Source of the DNA: Malus domestica
Taxonomy: Eukaryota > Streptophyta > Magnoliopsida > Rosales > Rosaceae
Direction: 5' to 3'
DNA: 64,000 nucleotides
NCBI RefSeq assembly: GCF_042453785.1
Contig: NC_091670.1
Span: forward strand, 34,793,501 to 34,857,500
Shown: piece by piece, positions 36,101 to 50,150 of the stretch
Numbering within the stretch: the stretch's first letter is position 1
Layout: the number at the start of each line of letters is the position of its first letter
Made by a program: the position numbers and the translations under genes
The notes under the pieces: generated by a model
Databases searched by the model: none
The model's input: the letters and a program-made list of their open reading frames with translations, nothing else
Told to the model about the DNA's origin: nothing

Positions 36101-37553
36101 TAGAGTAAATACTTAAGCTAAATAGGGGGGACAATTCCTCACAAGTAACACTAAGAAAAGAAAACTAGTGTTTCTCTTGAAATTGTAGGTAACTCGATAT
36201 ACCAGTCCTCTAGGTTGAGCTTTCTAATGCTAGCTTTATGGTATTATACCCAAGTCTCTAATACACATGACCTTGTAAACCATGTTACAGGGTCAAAGGT
36301 TAAAGAACTTTACAAGAAGAGTAAGGACTAATGACTAGAAAGTCCACAAAACGAAGCATCATTTAATCATCCTTACACTAACTACTAGCTACTAGATGCA
36401 ACATCGTCTTTATGAAACTCGGTAAAAAACTGGTCTCATTACAGGAATTGGCCAGAAAGCAAACCTGTAAACAAGTCCAATATTTGGCGTCAAACTCTGT
36501 ATTTTTTGAACCTGGCCAAAGAAAGTAAATATCATCAGAAATGAACATCTTAGGAGAGAAAACCTGGGTGACTCTGAAACCAAGAAAGTGGAACAATTTA
36601 TAATTCATCACAGTAATCATAGTTTATTGTAAAACGAAGCTCTAGAGAAAACAAAAAGGACACTGTTAGAACAGGAAAGGGGAAAATTAACTATGCAGAT
36701 CACACCATAAACAAGAGAAACAACCCTATGAAAACAAAAATGTTGTTCAGGCACATCTATATTATATGAAGCACGCTTTGGGGGTCCTTAAGTTGGCAAT
36801 GCTAAAAGTGATACAAACTTGTAATCATCATATGACTCATCACAAACCCTAAGCTATATCACTAGCACTCGATTTAACATAAACAAATATTAATATAAGA
36901 TGGTTTCATAAAATTGAAACTTATAATAGAAAACATCCAGAGAGACCATGAGTGACTTACGGATGCTTCATCAACCAAGATTGAAGGTAGCTTCTTCTCG
37001 GTCGCAATAACAACCCCATTAGCAGCTGCAGTAACCAGATAAACACAATTAAACAACCAAACTTTTAAATGTGCCTTTCATATCATTACCAAATTTTCCA
37101 TTCGCATCTAAATATCAGATGATACATTTGAGCCATCAAAAAAATTGTACCCAAATTATTTTCTCTTAAAATTTTCAGCTCAATTCAGTTCGGAGGTGAA
37201 ATAAAAAAATCGAACTTTTCATCCAGATTCTACTAATATTTCAATAATCTAATCACTGATTCAGCAAATCGATTCGATAGTAAGGATCCCACATCACAAA
37301 GAAGAGTAAAAGGACTAATCTTTCAAAGGGTGCAGACTAAACACTGAGTGCATTGTTACCTTTGATCCCCAGAGAGGTTTGGCCAGACCCGACTGCCGTC
37401 AAAGCATGCTCGATCTGCACTAGCTTCCCTGAAGGACTGCTCACCATACACAGCAAACAAATCAGAAAACACAAAAACCCAACTAAATTTCTAGAGAGAG
37501 AGAGAGGGTTACCTGAAAGTGGTGAGAGAAAACGAGTACTGGCTGTCTCCCAT
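33107..37553 (-). CDS. PAB1: 20S proteasome subunit alpha type-2 (PAB), 11 exons
   Basis: Known role: one of seven alpha subunits forming the gate rings of the 20S core, in cytosol and nucleus. Exons: 37513-37553, 37360-37436, 36961-37025, 36465-36511, 35672-35747, 35449-35516, 34748-34817, 34126-34211, 33924-33986, 33720-33785 and 33107-33155. They sum to 708 bases, giving 235 residues, the usual length. The alpha signature [20 protein letters not shown] is at residues 6-25, followed by [59 protein letters not shown] and the tail [13 protein letters not shown]. As expected for an alpha subunit there is no catalytic N-terminal threonine. It faces PAE across a short shared upstream region. Confidence 0.97.
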
Positions 37554-37599
37554 TGTTTTCTAGAGAGAGAAAGACTGAAGCTTTTTATTTTCTTCTGAG

Positions 37600-37645
<46 letters not shown>

Positions 37646-38267
37646 GGGTGGTTTTGGCAGAAAGAACAGAAAGGGAGCCTATAGACTGGAGCTTTACTTG
37701 TTGGAGAAGAAGGTTTTGAGTGGGCTTTTCATCGATTCCGTACGGGTTGGACCAAACAATATAACCCGACCCGAGCCTGTTTACATTTTTTTTTCAAATT
37801 TTTTTTTAAGATGACGAAGAAAGAGGAAAAACCCTTCTTCAACAACACGAAAGCACATCATAAATCACACCATCTCTCTCTCCCTCGCTCTGCAGAAGCA
37901 GCACTCATCGCATTGAAGCAAATCGCGTACTAATTCGGTAACTCTCTCTCTCTCTCTCTCTCTCTCTACACGCACTTATGCTGGTGTGGGTCTCTGTGAC
38001 TCTACTGAACCATGAGTAAGAGTCGATACAGAACTGAGCTCTTTTATCACGATTTCTCACTGTTTTGTGTTTGGGTTCCGAGAAAATTTCAATTCTTTAC
38101 CATTGTATTTAATTTCTCCCGATCATATTTAGTATAGAATGTAGTTGGGTAAAACCCCTATTGCTGGTTTACGAGCTAGAGATCGATCTGTCTGTATTCT
38201 CTGATAGAAATTTCGTTTTTTTATTGTTGCTGATTCAGATCATTCTCAAAGTTCCAATCCGAGCAAA
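37554..38267. promoter_or_regulatory. Shared divergent promoter of PAB and PAE
   Basis: 714 bases separate the two start codons, and both 5' leaders lie within it. Visible parts are a GA tract at 37607-37641 on the PAB side and a CT tract at 37942-37967 on the PAE side, so each leader is pyrimidine/purine-rich in its own sense. TGGGC occurs at 37721; this core is the known motif bound in stress-induced plant proteasome genes. No TATA box was obvious near either side. That the region is truly shared is inference from spacing. Confidence 0.65.
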
Positions 38268-41415
<3,148 letters not shown>

Positions 41416-42249
41416 GTTCTCGTGTTTCTCTGATTAAATCTGTTTCCTGTCACTGCTGTATGTGTTAAGTTTACAGAAAAGGATTTTCGGATTTGTTTCT
41501 GGTTTGGTGTTCCTAACCAGTGAAATCATGCGGCAGTGCAGTACAATGCTAAACATTTTCCAAGGATATTATCATCAAACTTCGATGAGCAGATGCCATC
41601 CTGTGCGCCTCTAATGAAAGATTTCATGTGAACTCGAGAAAATTCTGCTGTCATTTTGTTTTGTGCTCAAGTTTGTGGTGGACACTTGGTAGCACTGCAA
41701 ATTTGATGCCTTCGATCTTACATATTGACATCCGTTGCTGTTCATGTTTCTACTGCATGCTAGCAATAGTACATTTTATCTTACATATTGACATACGATA
41801 TTATTGAAACCAGCCAATTAGTTCATAACGCGGCTATATACATACTCGGATATTCCATGGTGCATGTCACAAACATAGATCTCTTTGGTAAAAATCATCT
41901 GAAGCAGCGTCAGCCTCGCGACATAAATGTGAAAGCTACATCATCTGAAGCATTGCCGAAGTGGACCAACCTTTCTTAATTTTGATCTCCTGCACGATCA
42001 ACAACAACAATAACAAAGCCTTATCCTGCTAAGTGGAGTCGGCTGTATCCCAACAAAGCCCTAAGTACAGAAAGTCACATCTTGCTTTACCTGAAGAACA
42101 TTAGGTCATTAAGTTGAGTCGTAACTCAGGCCAGGGTTGCCCTCTTGCCTTTTGCATCTCTCGACTGCAAAACCATTAGTTGTTACTCGTACAGCAAATT
42201 CTTTCTTTAAATAACAGAAGCATGAGCATTGCAACAATAAAAGGAGCTT
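41416..42249. other. PAE 3' region with a LINE 3'-end scrap
   Basis: Holds the PAE 3' UTR and, at 41998-42045, CAACAACAACAATAACAAAGCC then CTAAGTGGAGTCGGCTGTAT, a decayed copy of the 3' tail of the RTE LINE described at 46845. ACATATTGACAT occurs twice (41718 and 41781). No gene supported. Confidence 0.55.
41998..42045 (-). repeat. RTE LINE 3'-end remnant
   Basis: The CAA-repeat tail followed by AAAGCCTTATCCTGCTAAGT and GGAGTCGGCTGTAT matches, with a few differences, the tail at 46845-46905. Only the extreme 3' end is present. Confidence 0.6.
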
Positions 42250-43244
42250 AGAGAGAGATGGGGAGAAAGACCTGTGTAGCAACGGATCTCTTTGAATCCA
42301 AGAACTGGCTGTATATGCCATACAACTGAATCATTACATGCCCTTTAACAACTGAATCGGAAATCAACAGCCCAACAATTGCTTCACGGTTGTCCTTTCT
42401 GTCACTTCCACCGTTAGATTCCTTTGGAGTTGACCTGCTTCTTGTTTGCAACCCATCATTTGCAGAATTTTTCATGCTCTCTTTTGGTGATAACCTTGGC
42501 ACAACAACGACGAACTGAAGAGATTGTAAAGAGAACATTTTGTTTCTGTTTCAGGGTGAATCATAGCAACAGAAGTCAGAACAACTGCAAGCTCAATGCC
42601 TTTGACATAAGTTTTGTGAACTAGTCTCCTGTCTGAATCTTGAACGCGCAGTCGTGCCTTTGAAATATGATTCTTTCCATTAGAAGAGAGCATGGAAGGA
42701 TCACCATGCGGGTTGACAGTCTTGCGTCTTTTTGGAGCAACTGCAACTTCAGTCCCTCCCACCAGTTGCACTGGTAATATCCCACAAGTAGACCAAGATA
42801 TCAGAATACAAGCGTTGAGTTGCACCTCATCGATTTCAAATGCTCAGAATTCATTGAATGGTTGAATTACAACAAAGCATACAACATCTTACCCACGGCT
42901 TTCTTCGGGAAGGTTGAAGCAACTTGGAATGTAATGGTAGTGCGGCCGTTCAACCACAAAAGGAAACCTCATTTCTTCATGGAGAATCCTCACCTGCATT
43001 TACCAAAGATTCAACAAACTGATGTAAACACACAAATGTATTGCTTACAAGCAACCGAAAAGTACCTGATTCAAAATTGCAGCCTCTGCAAGCTCAGCAT
43101 TAAGCTCCAAAACTTCCCAATCATCCTCAGTATAAGGCTCAATTCAATTGTGACCAGAGTAGCCTACGGCACATTCAAAAGAGCTCGAACTTGAACCCTG
43201 GAGCTATCTGGTAACGAAATGCAGTCCCCAAATTGCTGAGCAAC
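42250..43244 (-). pseudogene. PEX1: PEX1 pseudogene piece (exons of the N-terminal part), downstream copy
   Basis: PEX1 is the AAA ATPase that, with PEX6, recycles the peroxisomal import receptor. Three exon-like blocks lie in correct order with AG/GT borders kept: 43066-43244 (VAQQFGDCISLPDSSRVQVR, then a stop and shift, then [20 protein letters not shown]), 42893-42993 (VRILHEEMRFPF... out of frame with the next) and about 42775-42250 ([49 protein letters not shown], then after a shift PRLSPKESMKNSANDG and REAIVGLLISDSVVKGHVMI). The AAA domains are absent. It matches the remembered Arabidopsis PEX1 N-terminal region. It is a broken genomic fragment, not a processed copy, since introns are kept. 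Confidence 0.82.
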
Positions 43245-43309
43245 CTGCAAAGCAATCAAACACTCAACCACACTGATCAAATTCCGGAGCTTTCCTTCGT
43301 TGAAGGAGA

Positions 43310-43795
43310 GACAATGAAATCGAAATCAGAAATCAACAGCCAAACAATTGCTTCACGATTGTCCTTTACAATTGCTTCACGATTGTTCCTTACAATTGCT
43401 TCACAATTCTCCTTTCTGTCATTTCCACTGTTAGATTCCCTTGGAGTTGAACTGCTTCTTGTTTTCAACCCAGCATTTCCAGAATTTTCATGCTCTCTTT
43501 TGGTGATAACCTTGGCACAACAGCTACGAACTGAAGAGATTATAATGAGAACATTTTTGCTGTTTCAGGGTGAATCATGGCAACAGAAGTGAGAACAACT
43601 CCAATCTCAATGCCTTTGACATAACTTTTGTGAACTAGTCTCCTGTCTGGATCTTGAACGCGCTGTAGTGCCTTTGAAATATGATTTTTTTCCTTTAGAA
43701 GAGAGCATGGAAGGATCACCATGTGGGTTGACAGTCTTGAGTCTTTTTGGAGCAACTGCAACTTCGGTCCCTGCCACCAGTTGCTATGATTACCT
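43310..43795 (-). pseudogene. PEX1: PEX1 pseudogene piece, second (upstream) copy of one exon block
   Basis: It repeats the block at 42350-42775 at high similarity: [17 protein letters not shown]-like start, [36 protein letters not shown], then GNAGLKTRSSSTPRESNSGN. It adds a local expansion in which NREAIV-like units occur three times (43345-43415). Only this block is present, so a tandem duplication lost its flanks, or was partial. It ends about 15 bases before the DCD start codon. Confidence 0.82.
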
Positions 43796-43810
43796 GAGAA
43801 AGGGATAGTT

Positions 43811-46800
43811 ATGGTTGCTATGAATAGTGAATTTGGCAGCCTTTTGCCAACAACAACAATGGAGTCAGACGAGGGGCAGGATTCTTTTCGTGGAGTATAT
43901 CCTGAATACGGTGCAATTTTCATGTCGAGCAGTGCAATGAAAGATGAATGTTTTAAACAGGGACTGTTCGGCCTTCCATCTTCACAAGGCCAATTTTTAA
44001 AGCAGGTTAAAACTGGAATGATTCTATTTCTGTTTGAATACGAGAGGAGAGAACTTCATGGTGTTTGTCAAGCATGCTCTGATGGTGAAATGAATATTTT
44101 GCCTTCTGCATACAATTCATCAGGAAAGCAGTTTCCTGCTCAGGTATGAATAATGTCTAGTTTCAGTTCAACAATCCATTATTTTCGTTTATGCCTTGAT
44201 TTATTTCAAATTTCCAATGGGATCTATTCTTGTTATATTCTTTATGCAGGTAAAAGTCAAGCCAATTTGGCATTGCCATCCGCTGTCAGAACCTGAATTC
44301 AGTGGCGCGATCGAAGATAACTACTTTTCAAATTGGAAGTTCCATTTCGGTCTCTCCAAAGCTCAGGTTTTCTCCTTTCCTATTAACTCAGACCTTGATG
44401 GGATTTATAATTGCCTTCTTTAACGGTATTGTTTCATGTATATGTGTAGGTCCGAAGGCTTTTAATGTTGTTCAGTTCACGAAAGTTAAAATATCAGCCG
44501 CGGCAGAGAGAATTATCCAGTAAAAGAGAACCAATATCAGTAGACACTGCTGGTAGAGTCAAGGAAGTCGATGATGGCAGGTCTGTATTGAGTGATAACG
44601 CAAACAACGAGCTTGATGCTGACAATCATAATGGGCCAGCAATGACTCAGTCACCGGGGAATGTCTATGAGAATAATGGAAAAGAAGATGGTGGCATGTT
44701 GGCAAGTCATAAAGTGGGTGATCTTCATAAAGTAGACAATAGTGAAGGTAATGTTTTTGGGCCAGCTGGACCAACTGAGAACCCTGCTTTCCTTCAGTCT
44801 AGTCTTGATAGACCTGTCTGTCCTGGCATGCCTGTTGAAGAAACAGGTTCTTTGATTCAAGATCAAACTAAATCAACCTCAACTGTTGGCCTGCAAATCA
44901 CTGGCCATTCTTGTTCAGCATCTCCATCTTATAGAGATGCAATTGTCCCCGCCACTCTTCCCTATGATCCTGATGCTTTTAGTTTGAACAATCCACTCTC
45001 ACCATCAATTGGGGTCAATCAGAGTTCAAATTCCGTTCAAGATTGTTATAAACAACATGGCATTCCTTCCATTACAAATCAATCATATACAGAGTCAAAA
45101 GGAATCAATCAAAGCCTAGAATCCACTTCAAAGTTTGATGTTCATGTTCCAATTGCATCCCCTGACCATTACGAGCACTCATGTCAGGGGAACATCGTGC
45201 ATTTTCCAGAGGTGGCATATTCTGAAGAAATGGCTATAGATTCTTCTGGAAAACAGTGTTCCCGGGAGCCAGTTTTGAAGAATTCTTTATCATCTGAAAG
45301 TTTATCACAAATTGGAAGTAGTGGGAGGGAAACCAAGAGCCCTTCATCTTATTCTCTCAGTCCTAGCAACTGTCTGTCCTTTGTGATTGATCGTGCTCAT
45401 CATATAGCATTACAAGAAAAACTTGAGCAAGAAATGGCACAGAAATTGAATGATGAACCATGTATTGCTTATGTAACTTCATCAGATGAGCTTCAGTGGC
45501 AGTTGCAATGTAGTGTTCATCCTGATGATCATAGCAGTGTGGACCACCGTCATCAGAAATCTTTTGATCATGATCTCAAGTCTTATGCATGTTCTGAAGG
45601 AATGTGTTCTGATCTGAAGAATCAAAGAAGTGTATTTTCTCGCTTGACTTCAGATACGCCTGGAAAAGAGAATAGTACGCATGCTGACTACGAGGAAACT
45701 GATAATGATGCATCAGTGGATGAAGTCATGGCAATGTTGAGTGCGAGTAACTACAGCTGGGTGAAGTCAAAAAAATCTAAACGACCTACTAGACGGCATG
45801 GTGACGAGAAGTTTATGAGTAATAAAAAGACCAAAGTGGACTCTGAGTTGGGTAGTAATGACTTGGAGTTGATTCCAAAGAAGTCAAACATGGCTTCTGC
45901 TACATGCGTTGAAGATAAAGTTGATCAAAGGCGTGAAGAGATACCCTTTGTGGATTTCAAGAGGCGGACTGAACTGCGGAAACGTAATGGTGATACCAAA
46001 GCTAGAGCGAGGGATGAAATTGTAAGAAAAGATAGACTGTTGGGTGGGCAATGCAAGAGAAGGAAGTTGATCAGGCCGAAGTTCAATGACAATGAGCCAC
46101 GCAATGAAAAAAGCATAAATGGAAACATATGTCTGAATTTACAAGCATCATCACAAGAATCTTCTGTTAGTGAAGATGTTAATGGAAAGAGAAGGAAGCT
46201 GGTTAGACCAAAGTTCAGGGTGAATGAGCCATGTGATGACAAAAGCATGAATGGAAACACGTCTAAGATTTTACAAGTGTCATCCCAAAAATGTTCTACT
46301 AGTGAAGAAAGTGGAAGTTGCGAGGCTTCTATTGGAAGCCAAGGCAAGTTGTTACCGCAAGGTACAGATTTGTCGCTTGTGGTGTGTCAGAGCAGTCATG
46401 AGAATGAGAATAATCAAACTGAAAGATCTTCAAAATATGAAAGAGAAATTGAAGTTGAAAGCTCTGCAGCATCAGTCAACTTTGGAGATGAAGGTCGAAA
46501 AGAGCCTCTTTGTGATGTTGGCAGCCAAATTGCTGACCCTGCAATCCCTAAGTTGTTAGTGCAATGTACAGAATCATCTCAAGTGGTTCATGAAGGCCTA
46601 AAAGAGCTTCTTCTTGACGTTGGTAGCCAAATTGCTAACCTTGCAATTCCTAAATTGTTACCACAATGTAAAGAATCACCTCAAGTGGTTCATCAAACCA
46701 GTCGTGACAATGAGAATATTGAAATGGAAAGATTTCCAGAATATGAGCAGGAAATTAAAACTGAAATTTCCGGGCCATCTCTCAAAGTTGGAGATGAAGG

Positions 46801-46915
46801 TGGAATGGAGCCTCTTCATGATCTTGGCAGCCTTGCAATCCCATCAACAACAACAACAACAACAACAACAACAAAGCCTTTTCCCACCAAGTGGGGTCGG
46901 CTATATGAATCCTAG
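43811..46915 (+). CDS. DCD-domain protein, cut short by a LINE insertion, 3 exons seen
   Basis: The DCD domain (development and cell death, related to N-rich proteins) is linked in the family to stress and programmed cell death signalling. Exons: 43811-44143, 44250-44366, and 44450 onward. DCD motifs are [20 protein letters not shown]-like, FGLP near residue 55, [48 protein letters not shown] and [16 protein letters not shown]. The long third exon encodes a low-complexity polar region with repeated blocks ([15 protein letters not shown] and [27 protein letters not shown] units). The host sequence ends at 46844, where the LINE tail continues the frame as a run of threonines to a stop at 46913. 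The reading frame is about 971 codons. The DCD domain is intact, so a shortened protein is possible. It corresponds in place to Arabidopsis At2g35140 (from memory). Confidence 0.85.
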
Positions 46916-47685
46916 AACGCCATTGCGCTCGGTTTTGTGTCATGTCCTCCGTTAGATCCAAGTACTCTAAGTCTTTTCTTAGGGTCTCTTCCAAAGTTTT
47001 CCTAGGTCTTCCTCTACCCCTTCGGCCCTGAACCTCTGTCCTGTGGTCACATCTTCGAACCGGAGCGTCAGTAGGCCTTCTTTGCACATGTCCAAACCAC
47101 CGTAACCGATTTTCTCTCCTCTTTCCTTCAATTTCGGCTACTCCTACTTTACCTCAGATATCCTCATTCCTAATTTTATCCTTTCTCGTGTGCCCACACA
47201 TCCAACGAAGCATCCTCATCTCCACTACACCTACGTGTTGATGCTTCACCGCCCAACATTCTATGCCATACAGCATTGCCGGCCTTATTGCCGTCCTATA
47301 AAATTTTCCCTTGAGCTTCAGTGGCTTACGACGGTCACACAACACGCCGGATGCACTCTTCCACTTCATCCATCCAGCTTGTATTCTATGGGTGAGATCT
47401 CCATCAGATTTTTCGTTCTTTTGCAAGATAGATCCTAGGTAGCGAAAAACGGTCGCTCTTTGGTATTTCCTGATCTCCGATCCTCACCCCTAACTCATTT
47501 TGGCCTTCGTTTGCACTGAACTTGCCTTCCATATATTCTGTCTGTGATCGGCTTAGGCGAAGACCTTTAGATTCCAACACTTCTCTCCAAAGGTTAAGCT
47601 TCGCGTTTACCCCTTCCTGCGTTTCATCTATCAACACTAAATCGTTTGCGAAAAGCATACACCAAAGAATATCATCTTAAATATT
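46845..47685 (-). mobile_element. RTE LINE 3' end with TTG tail (copy A)
   Basis: On the plus strand it begins with about nine CAA units (the LINE's TTG tail), then AAAGCCTTTTCCCACCAAGT and the complement of the last part of reverse transcriptase (minus-strand peptides [51 protein letters not shown]). It stops at 47685 against another element. Its left flank AGCCTTGCAATCCCAT (46829-46844) is repeated at 55674-55689, beyond the far end of copy B. Confidence 0.88.
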
Positions 47686-49122
47686 AAGTTTGTGATCTTC
47701 GCTAGATTGCTCCGGTCATTAGTGTGGATAGGTATGTAAATGGATAGAGACAGGAAGCAAACACAAGATGTACGTGGTTCACCCAGATTGACTACGTCCA
47801 CGGAGTAAAGGAGTTCCCATTAATTGTGAATGGTTTACACAGTATATAGGTTCAAGCTCTCCTTTAGTGAGTACAAGTGAATGATTTAGTACAAATGACA
47901 TTAGGAAATATTGTGGAAGAATGATCTCGTAATCACGAAACTTTTAAGTACCGAAGTGTGGTATCTTCTTCACTTGCCTTATCTGTCTCATAGGTAGATG
48001 TGGCATCTTCTTTGGAAGTACTCTTCCTCCCTCCAGGGGTGGTATCTTTAACTGGTGGAGATGCACAAGGTAATGTATCAATTTCACTTGACGCTTACTT
48101 GTAGTTTCAGGCTTGGTCAAGCGCGATACAAACCATGTAGTAGGAGTCCCCCAAGTCGCCGAGCTAGGGGATCTGCTGAAAGAGGTGACAGACAAGGTAA
48201 GCAATCAGAGCTCCAAGCAATCAGTCCCAGATCAGAAGTTTGATTTCGAGTTCCGGCTGATTGTTATCCTTCTCCTTATCTTGCAGGTAGCATGAAGGAT
48301 AAAGAGAAGAAAATGAGAAAAGGTGATATGAGATACTTTTGCTTTTGAAGAAGTAACTTTCCACAGGCTTATTCTTGAACTGGGCTGGAGGGTTTTCTTG
48401 TTTCCGCCAGAGTATAAGGCCGACTGAAGAATTTGAGGGTCAAAACAAGTTCATCAAATCTAAAGTACGTTCGACCCTGCTGATATGGGATACTTTTGCT
48501 GTTGACAAAGTAGTGGATGTATTGGCACGTGTTCTGTTGCGCTTGTCTCCACATGCTTCCTTGTATCCTTCTCGCTTGCCCTATTTGTTCATCAGGCAGA
48601 TGTGGTATCTTCTCGGGAAGCATAAGATGTTGAAGATGAGTACTCGAGAGCAATGGGGTTCCAAGCAGTCAGTTCCGGACTGGAAGCTTGATTCCAAGTG
48701 CTGACTGATTGCTCTCTTTCTCCTTGTCTTGCAGGTAAGAACAAGGCCAAAGGAAAAGACAGGGAAAAAGCATGATATGGGATATTCTTGCTTTTAACCC
48801 TGATGATATGAGATATTCTTGCTCTAGTGTAGCTTGTTTGCAGAGGTATTCTCGGAGGGAAAGAAAGCTGAGTATTTCGAGAGGCTTCGTTGGGAGTGCC
48901 CTCTCAGATATGAGGAAGGGTTGAGCATTTTTGCAGGTCTGCCTGTCCGTTGAGGATGAAGGTCGACATATATAGAAGTCTCCCTAACAAGAAGGAGTAA
49001 TACTATTCTTTTACCCTGCTTGGTCATAGCACGGTAGTGGGAGCTGTCAGCTTCACGTGTTTTAACTCTGTCTGAGCACTTTGAAAAAGTGGTCTGTGGT
49101 ATCTGGAAAGCTGATGTTACGT

Positions 49123-49460
49123 GTGAAGATTACAGACAAGCTTTATCCAAGGAGATCTGGCTCTCGAAGTTGAGAAAGCGGTGTGAGAATTACAGACAAG
49201 CTTTATCTAAGGGGCTCTCGAAGTTGAGAAAGCGGTGCCTCTTCGGTTTTTGAACAAGCAATCCTGTCGGGGATCTGTCTCTCGAGATTCAAAGAACGAT
49301 GCCTCTTCGATTTTTGAGAAAGTAATCCTGCTAGGAGTCTGGCTCTCGAGATTCGGAGAACGATGTCTCGTCATTTTTTGAGAAAGTAATCATGTTGGGA
49401 GTCTAGCTCTCGAGATTCGGAGGACGGTGCCTCTTCGATCTTGAAGCAAGCAATCTTGTT
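49123..49460. repeat. Tandem repeat array 1 in the LARD-like element
   Basis: Units of about 75 bases share GGCTCTCGAGATTCGGAGAA, CGATGCCTCTTCGATTTTTG and GAGAAAGTAATC; about four imperfect units. Confidence 0.7.
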
Positions 49461-49899
49461 GGGAGTGTTTTCTCGAATGTGAGTAAAGGTTAGGCCTGTT
49501 TGCTAGTCTACCTTGCCACGGAGCACAGAGGTTGACACACAGGGACTTTCCAATTATCCAGCAGTGGTCCTGTTCCTTTACCCTTGTGGGTAATAATATG
49601 GTAGCTAGACCTTCAAAACTTATGTGTCTAAACTTTGTTAGTGCTGTTTCTTTGCTATTCTTTTACCCTTCTTGGTCATAGCGATGTAATGGGAGCTGCA
49701 AGCTTCATGTGTCTAAACTTTGTCAGAGATTTTTGGCAAAGTTATCTGTGGTACCCGTGAGCTGATGTTGCGTGTGGAAAGTGGATGATTGAACAGTAAC
49801 ATTCACGTGCTTTCTACTTCACCAGAAATCTTCGACAGAATGCCCGTAATTTCCGCAAAGTTGAGTGTGCATGTGACAGGTGCTGACAAGGCTGAAAAA

Positions 49900-50150
49900 G
49901 CAGGTGCTTCTTCGATTTCTGAGATCGACCCTCGTGGTCTCTGAGCAACCCAACTTTTGAGAAAGCAAGCGTCTCTTCGATTTCTGCGATCAACCTTCGT
50001 GGTCTTTGAGCAGTCCAGCTTTTGAGAAAGAAAACGCCTCTTCGATTCCTGAGATCGGCCTTTGTGGTCTCTGAGCATCCCAACTTTTGAGAAAGCAAAC
50101 GCCTTTTCGATTTCTTAGTAGGCGCCTCTTCGATTTCTGAAGCTCTATCG
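49900..50150. repeat. Tandem repeat array 2 in the LARD-like element
   Basis: Units of about 76 bases share CTCTTCGATTTCTGAGATC, GTGGTCTCTGAGCA and CCAACTTTTGAGAAAGCAA; three full units and a partial one. They share the CTCTTCGATTT and GAGAAAG words with array 1. Confidence 0.75.

Noticed and set aside
42109-42624. Plus-strand frames over the PEX1 relic as new genes
   Set aside because: The minus strand shows PEX1 peptide blocks with splice borders; the plus-strand frames are shadows.
46849-46875. Threonine run at the end of the DCD frame
   Set aside because: It is the translated CAA tail of the LINE, not part of the host protein.
49100-50150. A CRISPR-like array
   Set aside because: Units of about 75-80 bases are directly tandem without unique spacers, in a plant retroelement fossil.
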